Shown here piece by piece: positions 1 through 7,783 of a stretch of 11,170 nt of DNA. The translations under genes and the position numbers were made by a program. Numbering within the stretch: the first letter of the stretch is position 1; each line of letters starts with the position of its first letter. The stretch is from an uncultured Dyadobacter sp. (GTDB lineage Bacteria > Bacteroidota > Bacteroidia > Cytophagales > Spirosomataceae). The notes under the pieces were generated by a model. The model had not been told where the DNA came from. It saw only the letters and a list, made by a program, of their open reading frames with translations, and ran no database searches. Location: contig CAMLNK010000046.1 of NCBI GenBank assembly GCA_946481035.1, positions 1 to 11,170 on the forward strand. Direction: 5' to 3'.

Positions 1-1203
1 CTCAATAGCAGCCGTTTTGTCACCAAAACCATTCTCTAACGTCTCGCGCACCTGCGTGATCCAGGTTTCAATATTACCCTTAACCTTGGTATCATTTCCT
101 TTGTACTTCCAGTGTGCCGCATAGCCTTTCTCTGCGATCTCGTCCATACGCGAGGTGCGGATCTGCACCTCCACCCATTGGCCGCTCTTGCTCATTACCG
201 TCGAGTGCAGCGACTGGTACCCGTTCGCACGCGGCGTGCTCAGGAAGTCTTTCAGGCGGTCGGGGTTGGGCTTATAATGGTCCGTAACAATGGAATAGGC
301 CTGCCAGCAGATCGCTTTTTCGCGGTCGCTTTCCGGCGGCGATTCGAGCACGATCCGGATCGCAAACAGGTCATATATTTCCTCGAAAGGCTTGTTTTGC
401 TTCCGCATTTTGTTCCAGATCGAATAGATCGACTTGGGACGGCCTTTCAATATAAAATTCAGCCCCGCCGATGCCAGATCCTGCGCGATGGGCTCCATAA
501 ACTTCGAAATGAAGCGGTCGCGGATGTTTTTCGTCTCGCGCAGCTTCCTTGCAATGGCCCGGTATTCGAGGGGTTCGGTGTATTTCAAATACAATTCTTC
601 GAGCTCCGACTTGATGCTGTACAACCCAAGCCGGTGCGCGAGCGGCGCGTAAATGAATATCGTTTCGGAAGCGATTTTGAGCTGCTTGTCGCGCGGCATA
701 CTGTCGAGCGTGCGCATATTGTGCAGGCGGTCGGCGAGCTTCACGAGGATTACCCGCACATCATCCGAAAGCGTTAGCAGCATTTTCCGAAAGTTCTCGG
801 CCTGCTGCGAAGAGCCGTATTCGAACCGGCCTGAGATTTTGGTCAGCCCGTCGATGATTTTGGCCACTTTTTTACCGAACAGCCGTTCGATATCGTCGAT
901 CCCCATGTCGGTATCCTCCACCACATCGTGCAGCAATGCCGCCACGATGCCGGTGGTACCGAGCCCGATTTCCTCGACCACGATTTGCGCCACCGCGAGG
1001 GGGTGGTAAATATATGGCTCTCCCGACCGGCGACGCATGTCCTTATGCGCATCGACGGAAGTATAAAAGGCTTTTTTGATTAATTTAGCATCATTATCCT
1101 TCAAAAAAGGTTTGGCTGTTCTTAAAAGCCGGCGGTATTTTTTGAGGATATCCTTACGCTCCTGTTCCAGGTCAATGTTGAGGGATTCAACCAGTTGCTC
1201 CAC
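1..1203 (-). CDS. RelA/SpoT-family (p)ppGpp synthetase/hydrolase, partial (C-terminus outside window)
   Basis: This is the N-terminal 401 codons of a long Rel/SpoT stringent-response enzyme, which makes and degrades (p)ppGpp in the cytoplasm. The HD hydrolase domain covers about residues 45-200, with RSGEPYIYHP (59-68) and an intact HD-VVEDTD motif (His92-Asp93, Glu96-Asp97), so hydrolase activity is expected. The synthetase domain follows, with GRPKSIYSIW near residue 265, YQSLHST (329-335) and EVQIRT (345-350); Tyr329 and Glu345 correspond to the nucleotide-binding Tyr and catalytic Glu of the family. Both halves look functional, which suggests a bifunctional Rel/SpoT rather than a hydrolase-dead RelA. 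The TGS and ACT regulatory domains should lie left of position 1. The start is GTG at 1203: an in-frame TAG sits four codons upstream and no ATG comes earlier. It is divergent from the tRNA-Leu gene. The choice between the names rel, relA and spoT cannot be made here. Confidence 0.95.
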   Translation of the reverse strand, partial: MEQLVESLNIDLEQERKDILKKYRRLLRTAKPFLKDNDAKLIKKAFYTSVDAHKDMRRRSGEPYIYHPLAVAQIVVEEIGLGTTGIVAALLHDVVEDTDMGIDDIERLFGKKVAKIIDGLTKISGRFEYGSSQQAENFRKMLLTLSDDVRVILVKLADRLHNMRTLDSMPRDKQLKIASETIFIYAPLAHRLGLYSIKSELEELYLKYTEPLEYRAIARKLRETKNIRDRFISKFMEPIAQDLASAGLNFILKGRPKSIYSIWNKMRKQNKPFEEIYDLFAIRIVLESPPESDREKAICWQAYSIVTDHYKPNPDRLKDFLSTPRANGYQSLHSTVMSKSGQWVEVQIRTSRMDEIAEKGYAAHWKYKGNDTKVKGNIETWITQVRETLENGFGDKTAAIE

Positions 1204-1273
1204 TGCTATATTCTAATTGGTATGCTTCACCAAAATAACAAATTTTAGCGACATTTTTCAACATGCTTCTACC

Positions 1274-1281
1274 CAAAGATA
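1274..1281 (-). promoter_or_regulatory. candidate -7 element for the Rel/SpoT gene
   Basis: Read on the minus strand this is TATCTTTG, a perfect match to the Bacteroidota -7 consensus TAnnTTTG, about 70 bp upstream of the GTG start. No good TTTG is found at the expected -33 distance. A second option closer to the gene (TATTTTGG near 1230) has a TTG at suitable spacing. The assignment is weak. Confidence 0.3.
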
Positions 1282-1296
1282 AAATTTTGAAAATAA

Positions 1297-1329
1297 TTTG
1301 CATGTTTTGGAAAAATAGAAATACCTTTG
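1297..1329 (+). promoter_or_regulatory. Bacteroidota-type promoter for tRNA-Leu
   Basis: TTTG at 1297-1300 and TACCTTTG at 1322-1329 are separated by 21 bp. This matches the Bacteroidota housekeeping promoter TTTG-N19-21-TAnnTTTG at every defined base. Transcription would start near 1336, about 37 bp before the mature tRNA. It is the best promoter match in the window. Confidence 0.75.
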
Positions 1330-1372
1330 CACTCCCAATTCGACGAACGTGTTGAAAAACGGGACTAAGTGA

Positions 1373-1454
1373 GCGGGCGTGGCGGAACTGGTAGACGTGC
1401 TAGACTTAGGATCTAGTGCCGCAAGGCGTGGGGGTTCGATTCCCTCCGCCCGTA
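1373..1454 (+). tRNA. tRNA-Leu, anticodon TAG (UAG)
   Basis: This is an 82-nt class II tRNA that folds by eye. The acceptor stem is 1373-1379 with 1447-1453 (one G-T wobble), with discriminator A at 1454. The anticodon arm is CTAGA-CTTAGGA-TCTAG, giving anticodon TAG, which reads CUN leucine codons. A long variable arm (GCC-GCAA-GGC) and a T arm with loop TTCGATT complete the cloverleaf. The discriminator A and long variable arm are leucine identity features. CCA is not encoded. It has its own promoter upstream and a terminator at 1535-1577, so it appears to be a single-tRNA transcription unit. Confidence 0.97.
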
Positions 1455-1534
1455 CGAAATACAAGGGAATGACGGGGCGTCAAATTCCTCATCTAGCTGG
1501 GAAAATGAGTTGCTCCGTAGTATTGAAACCCGTC

Positions 1535-1577
1535 AAATGCCCTCAGGACTTCGTTTTGAGGGCATTTTTGTTTTTTT
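1535..1577 (+). terminator. intrinsic terminator after tRNA-Leu
   Basis: An 11-bp perfect stem, AAATGCCCTCA at 1535-1545 with TGAGGGCATTT at 1557-1567, encloses an 11-nt loop and runs into a T-rich tract ending at 1577. It closes the tRNA transcript and insulates tig, which starts 45 bp downstream. Confidence 0.9.
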
Positions 1578-1621
1578 CTGTTCAAATGTAACAAAGGTAT
1601 TTACCAATAGCTTAGCGACAC

Positions 1622-2974
1622 ATGGAAGTTTTGTTAGAAAAGAGTTCGCCGACCTTAGCCTCTCTGAAAGTAACGTTGACCAAGGAAGATTATCAGCCAA
1701 AAGTTGATAAAACGATCAAGGATTATTCGAAACGCGTGAACCTGAAAGGATTTCGTCCTGGCAAAGTACCATCCCATGTGATCCAGCGCATGTATGGTAA
1801 AAGCATTCTGGTTGACGAGGTGAATAACATCCTCAGCAATGCAGTAAGCAACTATATCCGCGAAAACAAATTGCAGGTGGTAGGTGACCCTGTACCTGAT
1901 CGCGACAAGGCAGCGGAAGTGAACTGGGATACCCCCAGCTCATTCGAATTCAGCTACGACCTGGGTATTGCATCGGATTTCGAAGCAAACCTGAGCGAAC
2001 TGCCGGCTGTGAAACGCTACACCATTAATGTAGACGATAACGAACTCACGAAGACAATCGACAGCCTCCGCGAGCGTTTCGCCGACAGCATTCACCCGGA
2101 AGTAAGCGAAGCAGGAGACATGATCTTCGGTGAGCTGAAACAGGATTCGACCGAATTCACAACCCGCACTGCAATTCCTACGAAACAAGTTAAAGAAGAA
2201 GCTGCTGCGAAGTTTATCGGCGTGAAAAAAGGTGATGTGATCGTTTTCGACATTCAGGATACATTCTCGGATGAGTCGGCTATCGCTCACGTAACCGGTA
2301 AGAAAAAAGAAGATATCGCTGATCTTTCAGGCGAATATACATTGACAGTTGAAGACGTAACCCGCTCTGCACCAGCTGCATTGACACAGGAATTCTTCGA
2401 TAAAGTATTGGGACCAGGACAAGTTGAAAGCGAAGAACAGTTCAACGAAAAGGTTCTTGAAATCATCAAAAGCAACTACGAGCGCGAGACAGAAGCATTG
2501 CTCCGCCGCGATATCGAGACTTCATTGCTGGACGCTATCTCCATCGAATTGCCTGAGGAATTCCTCAAAAACTGGTTGGAGCGCAGCAACGAAGGCAAGT
2601 TTACCCGCGAGCAGATCGACGAGCAATTCGGCGATTTCGCGAAATCTTTGAAACTGAGCCTGATCAAAAACAAAATCGCTGACAAATCGGAAGTAAAAGT
2701 AGAATATCCTGAAATCCTTGCATTCACCCGTGAAATGGTAAAAGGACAATTCGGTATCTACGGAGACGACGAATCGATGCGCGAAACGATCGACCGCGTA
2801 GCGCAAGGTTACCTTGCCGACAAAGAACGGGACAACTATACGAGCGTGTTCAACCAGGTGTTCGACAACAAAGTTCTCGAAGTGATCCGCGGCCAGGTAA
2901 GCACCGACGAGCAGACAGTAGAAGTAAGCGAATTCGAAAAATTGGCGAAAGGCGAAGTGGAAGCCGAAGCTTAA
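1622..2974 (+). CDS. tig: trigger factor (ribosome-associated chaperone)
   Basis: Trigger factor binds near the ribosomal exit tunnel and shields nascent chains before downstream folding or ClpXP degradation. At 450 residues it has the usual family length. The N-terminal ribosome-binding domain carries the signature GFRPGKVP at residues 43-50. A central region (about 150-250) is in the place of the FKBP-type PPIase domain but is divergent: I do not see the aromatic, glycine-rich active-site segments of the E. coli protein. The rest is the charged, helical C-terminal chaperone domain ending in an acidic tail. ATG at 1622 is chosen because the N-terminal domain is complete from there. There is no obvious Shine-Dalgarno, as is common in this phylum. 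The gene is followed by its own terminator, so it does not appear to be co-transcribed with clpP, although it neighbours clpP-clpX as in many bacteria. No convincing promoter was found in the short gap after the tRNA terminator. Confidence 0.95.
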   Translation: MEVLLEKSSPTLASLKVTLTKEDYQPKVDKTIKDYSKRVNLKGFRPGKVPSHVIQRMYGKSILVDEVNNILSNAVSNYIRENKLQVVGDPVPDRDKAAEVNWDTPSSFEFSYDLGIASDFEANLSELPAVKRYTINVDDNELTKTIDSLRERFADSIHPEVSEAGDMIFGELKQDSTEFTTRTAIPTKQVKEEAAAKFIGVKKGDVIVFDIQDTFSDESAIAHVTGKKKEDIADLSGEYTLTVEDVTRSAPAALTQEFFDKVLGPGQVESEEQFNEKVLEIIKSNYERETEALLRRDIETSLLDAISIELPEEFLKNWLERSNEGKFTREQIDEQFGDFAKSLKLSLIKNKIADKSEVKVEYPEILAFTREMVKGQFGIYGDDESMRETIDRVAQGYLADKERDNYTSVFNQVFDNKVLEVIRGQVSTDEQTVEVSEFEKLAKGEVEAEA

Positions 2975-3004
2975 TTTTCAGAAGATATAAAAAGCATTTT
3001 TTTT

Positions 3005-3037
3005 CACCGTCCCGGGTGCCCGGGCGGTGTTTTTTTT
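3005..3037 (+). terminator. intrinsic terminator after tig
   Basis: A GC-rich hairpin at 3005-3029 pairs CACCG with CGGTG and CCCGGG with CCCGGG, with one bulged T and a very tight loop. It is followed by eight T residues (3030-3037). The U-tract lies only on the plus side, so it serves tig and not the converging XRE gene. Confidence 0.92.
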
Positions 3038-3054
3038 GTTTAGATCAATGCATT

Positions 3055-3426
3055 CTAGAACCCAATGCGTTGACGCTCCTCACCAATGCGCAGAACGCCT
3101 TCTCCGAATAGCTGCCTGAACTTGTTTTTCAACTGATCCAGCTCATTTTGCAACCGACGGTTCTCGGCTAATATTCGGGTATTCTCCTGCCGGAGCCATT
3201 CGGTTTCGGACATGGATACATCGATACCGAGCAACTCGGGCAGCGGCACGTCGAGCAGCTTGGCTACGTTTTCAAGTCGTGAAACGGAAAGCTCCGTGCG
3301 GCCGCGTTCGATATCGCCGTAAGCGGTCGTCGACAAGCCGAGCATGTCTGCCATATTTTCCTGCGAAAGGCCTTTTTGCAGCCTTATCTGTCTTATTTTC
3401 TCTGATAAATTGGATGTCACGTTCAT
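3055..3426 (-). CDS. XRE-family helix-turn-helix regulator with C-terminal coiled coil
   Basis: This is a 123-residue DNA-binding protein. Residues 8-66 form a typical Cro/CI-type HTH: IRQIRLQKGLSQENMADMLG, then the recognition-helix region STTAYGDIERGRTELS, then a closing helix LENVAKLLDVPLPELLG. Residues about 75-110 are rich in Leu, Glu, Gln and Asn with heptad-like spacing (WLRQENTRILAENRRLQNEL), which suggests a coiled coil for dimerisation. There is no ligand-binding or peptidase domain. It converges on tig and is divergent from clpP across a 249-bp gap, so it could repress itself and possibly clpP; that is inference from position only. Similar small HTH plus coiled-coil proteins occur widely in Bacteroidota, usually without a known target. 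The start ATG at 3426 gives a complete HTH. Confidence 0.88.
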   Translation of the reverse strand: MNVTSNLSEKIRQIRLQKGLSQENMADMLGLSTTAYGDIERGRTELSVSRLENVAKLLDVPLPELLGIDVSMSETEWLRQENTRILAENRRLQNELDQLKNKFRQLFGEGVLRIGEERQRIGF

Positions 3427-3675
3427 AATGTCCGATTATAATGCGTGGTATAACGTTTTTATGCTGCAATGTAATCTTTTATGATGGCTGCTGACTGTCG
3501 CATTTTTCGATAAATTGTCGCCGAAATTGACAAGGATTATTCGGTGAAATATCCAAATTTGTGCCAGGCAACCGGGAAACCTGCGGCGATATACACAGAA
3601 ACTAAGCTATATTGCTTTTTGTTCTCGAACTCAGTTGCCCTTTAACTATTGATAAATTAAAAATTAATTTTTTCG
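3427..3675. promoter_or_regulatory. xre-clpP divergent intergenic region
   Basis: This 249-bp AT-rich gap must hold promoters for both the XRE gene and clpP. I see no clean TAnnTTTG on either strand. The best clpP candidate is TTTG at 3618-3621, 21 bp before TAACTATTG at 3643-3651, which is a weak match. An inverted repeat TTGTC-N9-GACAA lies at 3515-3533 and overlaps a second one, CCGAA-N14-TTCGG (3521-3544). Either could be an operator for the adjacent XRE protein, but arms of 5 bp are short enough to be chance. Confidence 0.35.
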
Positions 3676-4350
3676 ATGAATTACGGAAATGAATTTAGAA
3701 AATATGCCGTTCACCACCTGGGAATGAATGGTCTGACCGTGGACGGTTACATGAACCACTCTGTTGAAAACATGACCCGTTCGGTAATCGAGGAACGCCC
3801 TATGAACTTCCGCGAGGTCGACGTATTCTCCCGTCTGATGGCCGACCGCATTATTTTTATGGGCACCGGCGTGGACGACAATATCGCCAACATTATTGTA
3901 GCCCAGCTACTCTTCCTCGAATCGGCGGATCCTAAGAAGGACATCCTGATGTATATTAACAGCCCCGGCGGCTCGGTTTATGCCGGTCTGGGTATATACG
4001 ACACCATGCAATATGTTCGTCCCGACGTTGCGACTGTATGTACGAGCCTCGCGGCGTCCATGGGCGCGGTATTGCTCGCAGGCGGCGCGGCAGGCAAGCG
4101 CTCGGCGCTCCCGCACGCACGTGTGATGATCCACCAGCCGTCCGGCGGCGCGCAGGGGACTTCGGTTGATATCGAGATCACCACCCGCGAGATCGTGAAA
4201 CTGCGTCATGAGCTGTACGAAATCCTTGCACACCACACTGGTCAGACACCGGAGCAAATCGGCCTGGATTCGGACCGTGATAAATGGTTGAAAGCAACAG
4301 AAGCGAAAGAATACGGCTTGATCGACGAGGTTCTGACCCGCGAAAAATAA
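3676..4350 (+). CDS. clpP: ATP-dependent Clp protease proteolytic subunit ClpP
   Basis: ClpP is the serine-peptidase tetradecamer that degrades substrates unfolded and fed in by ClpX. The protein is 224 residues with a complete catalytic triad: Ser128 in SLAASMGA, His153 in [10 protein letters not shown] and Asp202 in [18 protein letters not shown]. The Ser-His (25) and His-Asp (49) spacings equal those of E. coli ClpP. The oxyanion segment [17 protein letters not shown] (95-111) and the [12 protein letters not shown] strand are also present. About 40 residues precede the conserved core; they probably include a propeptide, and later in-frame Met codons (17, 26, 33, 43) leave some doubt about the true start. 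It is followed by its own terminator and then clpX, so the two subunits seem to be transcribed separately or with read-through. Confidence 0.97.
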   Translation: MNYGNEFRKYAVHHLGMNGLTVDGYMNHSVENMTRSVIEERPMNFREVDVFSRLMADRIIFMGTGVDDNIANIIVAQLLFLESADPKKDILMYINSPGGSVYAGLGIYDTMQYVRPDVATVCTSLAASMGAVLLAGGAAGKRSALPHARVMIHQPSGGAQGTSVDIEITTREIVKLRHELYEILAHHTGQTPEQIGLDSDRDKWLKATEAKEYGLIDEVLTREK

Positions 4351-4371
4351 ATTGAATAGTCCTTCAAAATT

Positions 4372-4403
4372 CGCCCTGGTAGCATTGCTGCCGGGGCGTT
4401 TTT
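4372..4403 (+). terminator. intrinsic terminator after clpP
   Basis: A 12-bp hairpin at 4372-4398 (CGCCCTGGTAGC against GCTGCCGGGGCG, two G-T pairs, loop ATT) is followed by five T residues. It separates clpP from clpX, so clpX probably has its own promoter in the following 190 bp. There the best candidate is a weak TTTG (4493-4496) with TACCTTG at 4520-4526. Confidence 0.9.
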
Positions 4404-4594
4404 AGTATATGGCCTAAGCTTGATTTGGTAACCCGGTCAAAAAACCGGAAATTTGCATTAAGATAACCTCTAATTGTCAATTGAAAGGAAGATTTGAACA
4501 TTACACTCTGTCTTCTTGTTACCTTGACTCACACGTTTGTTTAACATGGCTTTCCGGAGCCTGAAACATTCACCAAACTGCTAAAATCGAATCG

Positions 4595-5839
4595 ATGGCA
4601 CAAGTAAGTTGTTCGTTCTGCGGACGTAAAAAAAGCGAAGTAGATTTGCTTCTCTCCGGGATTGACGCTCACATTTGTAACCACTGCATTGCCCAGGGGC
4701 ACCAGGTAGTTACCGAAGAGCTGGGACCGAAGGAGGATAAGAAAGAGAAGAAATCGAAGCTTCCGAAATTAAAGCCCATTCCTCCTGCTGATATCAAGCA
4801 TTTCCTCGAACAATATGTAATAGGCCAGGACGAAGCGAAACGCTCACTGGCGGTGGCGGTTTATAACCACTACAAACGTCTGAACCAGGCAAGCTCCGAG
4901 GACGACGTTGTGATCGAGAAATCCAACATTATTATGGTAGGTGAAACCGGTACCGGTAAAACCTATCTCGCGAAATCCATCGCACGCATTCTGCAAGTAC
5001 CTTTCTGCGTGGCCGACGCTACGGTGGTTACCGAAGCAGGTTATGTAGGTGAGGACGTTGAAACGATCCTGACCCGCCTGCTCCAAGCTGCGGATTATAA
5101 TGTAGAAGCTGCCGAGCGCGGCATTGTTTACATTGACGAGATCGACAAGATCGCCCGCAAGTCGGACAACCCATCCATTACCCGCGACGTAAGCGGCGAA
5201 GGTGTGCAGCAGGCTTTGTTGAAACTCCTCGAAGGCTCGATCGTGAACGTGCCGCCGCAAGGAGGCCGTAAGCACCCCGACCAGAAGATGATTTCTTTGA
5301 ATACCGAAAACATCCTCTTCATCTGCGGCGGTGCATTCGACGGGATCGAACGCCACATAGGGAAACGGATCAACACCCGCCCGATCGGTTTCAATGGCGA
5401 TAACCGCATTATCGAGATTTTTGATAAAGGTAATCTGATGCGCTACGTGACGGCTATGGACCTTAAATCGTTCGGACTCATCCCCGAATTGATCGGTCGT
5501 CTGCCAGTACTCACGCATTTGAACCCGCTCGACCGCGAGACATTGCGCCGCATCCTGACCGAGCCCAAAAATGCTTTGGTGAAGCAATACAGCAAGCTTT
5601 TCGCGATGGAAGGCATTACCTTGCATTTCGAAGACGCGGTACTCGATTACATTGTGGACCAGGCGATGATCTACAAACTCGGCGCCCGCGGTTTGCGCGC
5701 GATCTGCGAGTCGATCATGACCGACGCGATGTTCGATCTGCCTTCGCAAAAGGATGTGAAAGAATTCACACTCTCGCTCGATTACGCAAAAGACAAATTC
5801 GAAAAATCTTCGATGGCGTTGCTCCGCTCAGTGGCCTAG
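4595..5839 (+). CDS. clpX: ATP-dependent Clp protease ATP-binding subunit ClpX
   Basis: ClpX is the AAA+ hexameric unfoldase that recognises degrons and delivers proteins to ClpP. The protein has 414 residues, the normal length. The N-terminal zinc-binding domain has Cys6, Cys9, Cys28 and Cys31. The Walker A motif is GETGTGKT (116-123), with Glu where many ClpX proteins have Pro. The pore loop GYVGED lies at 149-154, Walker B IVYIDEID at 177-184, the [15 protein letters not shown] segment at 200-214, the ClpP-docking IGF tripeptide at 264-266, the [10 protein letters not shown] segment at 295-304 and sensor 2 GARGLR at 363-368. All parts needed for a ClpP-coupled unfoldase are therefore present. 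It lies directly downstream of clpP on the same strand but behind a terminator, and ends with its own strong terminator. Confidence 0.98.
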   Translation: MAQVSCSFCGRKKSEVDLLLSGIDAHICNHCIAQGHQVVTEELGPKEDKKEKKSKLPKLKPIPPADIKHFLEQYVIGQDEAKRSLAVAVYNHYKRLNQASSEDDVVIEKSNIIMVGETGTGKTYLAKSIARILQVPFCVADATVVTEAGYVGEDVETILTRLLQAADYNVEAAERGIVYIDEIDKIARKSDNPSITRDVSGEGVQQALLKLLEGSIVNVPPQGGRKHPDQKMISLNTENILFICGGAFDGIERHIGKRINTRPIGFNGDNRIIEIFDKGNLMRYVTAMDLKSFGLIPELIGRLPVLTHLNPLDRETLRRILTEPKNALVKQYSKLFAMEGITLHFEDAVLDYIVDQAMIYKLGARGLRAICESIMTDAMFDLPSQKDVKEFTLSLDYAKDKFEKSSMALLRSVA

Positions 5840-5866
5840 CAATCATAGCATTAGCGTTTTCACAAG

Positions 5867-5905
5867 CGCCCTGCTTCTTTCAAAGGAGCAGGGCGTTTCT
5901 TTTTT
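5867..5905 (+). terminator. intrinsic terminator after clpX
   Basis: A long hairpin at 5867-5895 pairs CGCCCTGCT with AGCAGGGCG and continues into a T/A-rich inner stem, giving about 12 bp in all. It is followed by TTTCTTTTTT. It is a strong rho-independent terminator that isolates the protease block from the SDR gene. Confidence 0.92.
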
Positions 5906-5951
5906 CACCCCAATAATCCTATTTTTACACAAAAACACTATATTATTTTAA

Positions 5952-6644
5952 ATGGAAACTTGGCTCATAAATAAATCAATCGTCGTTATCGGAGGAACCA
6001 CCGGCGCGGGCTTGTCCGCGGCACAAGCCTTTGTCCGAAACGGCGCGAATGTGGTGGTAGTGGGGCGCAACCCTGAAAGCTGCCTGATGGCAGAACTGAA
6101 CCTGGGAAGCAATGCAAGAGCCAAGCAAGGTGACGCAACGCAGCCTCAGACGGCGCTGGACGCGATCCAGCTCTGTATAAGGGAATTCGGAAGTTTCGAC
6201 GCATTGTATCACGCACCGGAAGATCATGAAGAACCCGCAGCCGACGGCCCACTGCATAACCTGGGCCTCGAAAGCTGGCGCCGAACGCTGGATCAGAACC
6301 TGACGTCGCTCATGCTCTCAAACCAGGCTGCGGTAAGGACTTTTATGGGAATGAACAAAGGCGGATCTATTCTCAACCTGAGCCCCGATATTCCTTCGAC
6401 GGACAGTAACCTGGCGAGCCACGCCGGCGCTACCGCCAAAGCAGCGGTGATAGGCTTTTCAAAATCCATTGCAGCGGCCTACGCAGGGCATGATATTCGC
6501 ATCAATGTAATTGCTACCGATACCTCTTTACCTGCCGACCTCGATGGCGCAGCAGTATATTTAATGTCGGACCATGCCCGCTTTACCAACGGACAAGTGC
6601 TTGTGGTCGACGGAGGACGGAGCGTACTGGAAGAGCAATACTAA
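5952..6644 (+). CDS. degenerate short-chain dehydrogenase/reductase (SDR) family protein
   Basis: The Rossmann fold of the SDR family is clear. Residues 10-30 hold the dinucleotide motif GGTTGAG (14-20), an acidic residue follows at Asp61 after beta-3, Asn116 in the DQNLTS helix is kept, and the C-terminus LVVDGG (217-222) is canonical. The catalytic parts are not. The YxxxK motif reads GATAK (159-163), so the Tyr is Gly while Lys163 remains. The NAG motif reads HAP (87-89), the Ser region reads NLSPDIPS, and the usual PG motif plus the substrate loop of about 30 residues is missing between INVIATD (184-190) and AVYLMSD (201-207). At 230 residues it is shorter than the usual 250. It probably binds a nucleotide cofactor but is unlikely to do classical SDR chemistry, so it may be a pseudoenzyme, a regulator or an enzyme with changed chemistry. 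The frame is intact, with no sign of decay. It is followed by pfkB after 116 bp. Confidence 0.85.
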   Translation: METWLINKSIVVIGGTTGAGLSAAQAFVRNGANVVVVGRNPESCLMAELNLGSNARAKQGDATQPQTALDAIQLCIREFGSFDALYHAPEDHEEPAADGPLHNLGLESWRRTLDQNLTSLMLSNQAAVRTFMGMNKGGSILNLSPDIPSTDSNLASHAGATAKAAVIGFSKSIAAAYAGHDIRINVIATDTSLPADLDGAAVYLMSDHARFTNGQVLVVDGGRSVLEEQY

Positions 6645-6760
6645 CGGCCCTCCTAAACGGTTGTGTTGTGAAGAAATTGCTGCGAATGCATTATGAACGC
6701 AGAGAGAATCGCTTTTTTTCTTTTATTCGCGTAAAATAGTTCACCAGACACCGTACTCCT

Positions 6761-7711
6761 ATGGCTACCGGACCGATTGTAACCCTTACAATAAATCCCG
6801 CGCTCGACAAAAGTTCCAACGTATCGCGCATTGTACCCGACAACAAACTGCGTTGCGACGCACCCAATTTTGAAGCGGGAGGAGGTGGTATCAACGTAGC
6901 CAAGGCCATTCACCGCCTGGGAGGAAACCCCGTCGCTATTTTCACAGTAGGCGGCCCTACCGGCCAGCGCCTGCACAAACTCGTGAAAAGCGAGGGCGTG
7001 GAAACGATGGTGATCGAAACGAAGCAATGGACGCGTGAAAACTTTCACGTTCTCGAAACCAGTACCGGCTTCCAATACCGCTTCGGAATGCCCGGCACCG
7101 AAATGATGCCGACGGAAGTACGCTCGATCCTCGAAACCATGGAGGAGCTCGACCCGAAACCGTCCTACATTATCGCCAGCGGAAGCCTTCCGCCGGGGGT
7201 ACCTTCCGATTTTTACGGTCAAATCGCCAAAATAGCCCATAACCAAGGCGCCCGCTTTATCGCCGACACTTCCGGCGATGCGCTGCGCTATGCTACCGAA
7301 GCAGGTGTATATCTTTTAAAACCCAATATCATCGAGCTCAGTGAACTCGTAGGCGTCGATAAACTGGAAATGGACGAGGTCGACGACGCCGCGCGCGCGC
7401 TCATCATACGCGGGCAATGCGAGATCGTGATCGTGTCGATGGGCGCTATGCTCGTGACCGAAGACCAGGTAGAGCACATCCCCGCGCCGCCGGTACAACC
7501 CAAAAGTACAGTAGGCGCCGGTGACAGCATGCTGGCGGGCATTGTATGGACATTGTCGCAAGGAAAATCCTACCGCGAAGCCGTAAGAATGGGCGTAGCG
7601 TGTGGTACCGCCGCCACTATGAACGCTGGCAGTGAGCTATTTAGAATGCAGGATGTAAACCGCCTGCTCGACTGGCTGAACCGTTACGGAAAACGCTACT
7701 CTGCCAGTTGA
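6761..7711 (+). CDS. pfkB: 6-phosphofructokinase type II (PfkB family sugar kinase)
   Basis: A ribokinase/PfkB-family kinase of 316 residues, expected to phosphorylate fructose 6-phosphate with ATP in glycolysis. From memory, the sequence follows E. coli PfkB closely along its length: the TLTINPALD opening, KLRCDAPNFEAGGGGINVAKAI (29-50, with the sugar-binding GGGGIN at 40-45), WTRENFHV, QYRFGMPG (105-112), ASGSLPPGV (139-147), LLKPNIIELSELV, and the catalytic STVGAGDSM (249-257), in which Asp255 is the general base. That resemblance favours PfkB over FruK, LacC or tagatose-6-phosphate kinase, although those relatives cannot be fully excluded. The start ATG at 6761 places the first strand correctly. 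There is no clear terminator between the SDR gene and this one, nor between this one and the NHL gene 72 bp downstream, so the three may share transcripts. No fructose-PTS gene is present nearby. Confidence 0.9.
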   Translation: MATGPIVTLTINPALDKSSNVSRIVPDNKLRCDAPNFEAGGGGINVAKAIHRLGGNPVAIFTVGGPTGQRLHKLVKSEGVETMVIETKQWTRENFHVLETSTGFQYRFGMPGTEMMPTEVRSILETMEELDPKPSYIIASGSLPPGVPSDFYGQIAKIAHNQGARFIADTSGDALRYATEAGVYLLKPNIIELSELVGVDKLEMDEVDDAARALIIRGQCEIVIVSMGAMLVTEDQVEHIPAPPVQPKSTVGAGDSMLAGIVWTLSQGKSYREAVRMGVACGTAATMNAGSELFRMQDVNRLLDWLNRYGKRYSAS

Positions 7712-7783
7712 TCAAAACTATGTATGAACAAATAGTAAGAAATCAGAGATTCGGTCTTTTTTAAAAAATTAAAAAGATTCGTC

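Noticed and set aside
112..777. Open frame of 221 codons on the plus strand
   Set aside because: It lies antisense to the Rel/SpoT gene, whose conserved HD and synthetase motifs are on the minus strand; the plus-strand product has no recognisable features.
1456..1534. Possible second tRNA remnant or attachment site after tRNA-Leu
   Set aside because: Only short inverted repeats (GACG/CGTC, CTCAT/ATGAG) are present; there is no cloverleaf, no copy of the tRNA 3' end and no integrase nearby.
1379..1591. Short open frame across the tRNA and its terminator
   Set aside because: The DNA folds as a full tRNA-Leu followed by a terminator, so the frame is accidental.
4844..5749. Open frame of 301 codons on the minus strand
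   Set aside because: It is the antisense shadow of clpX, which carries every family motif; long antisense frames are expected at this codon usage.
6680..6719. Possible terminator between the SDR gene and pfkB
   Set aside because: A T7 tract is present, but the available stems (CTGCG/CGCAG or GCGA/TCGC) are only 4-5 bp with large loops, too weak to call.
6653..7246. Open frame of 197 codons on the minus strand
   Set aside because: It is antisense to pfkB and shows no family features; the plus-strand kinase is unambiguous.
7750..7783. Repeated AGATTCG and an A/T-rich inverted repeat before the propeller gene
   Set aside because: The repeats are 7 bp in a low-complexity A/T-rich leader typical of this phylum, so chance is the better explanation.
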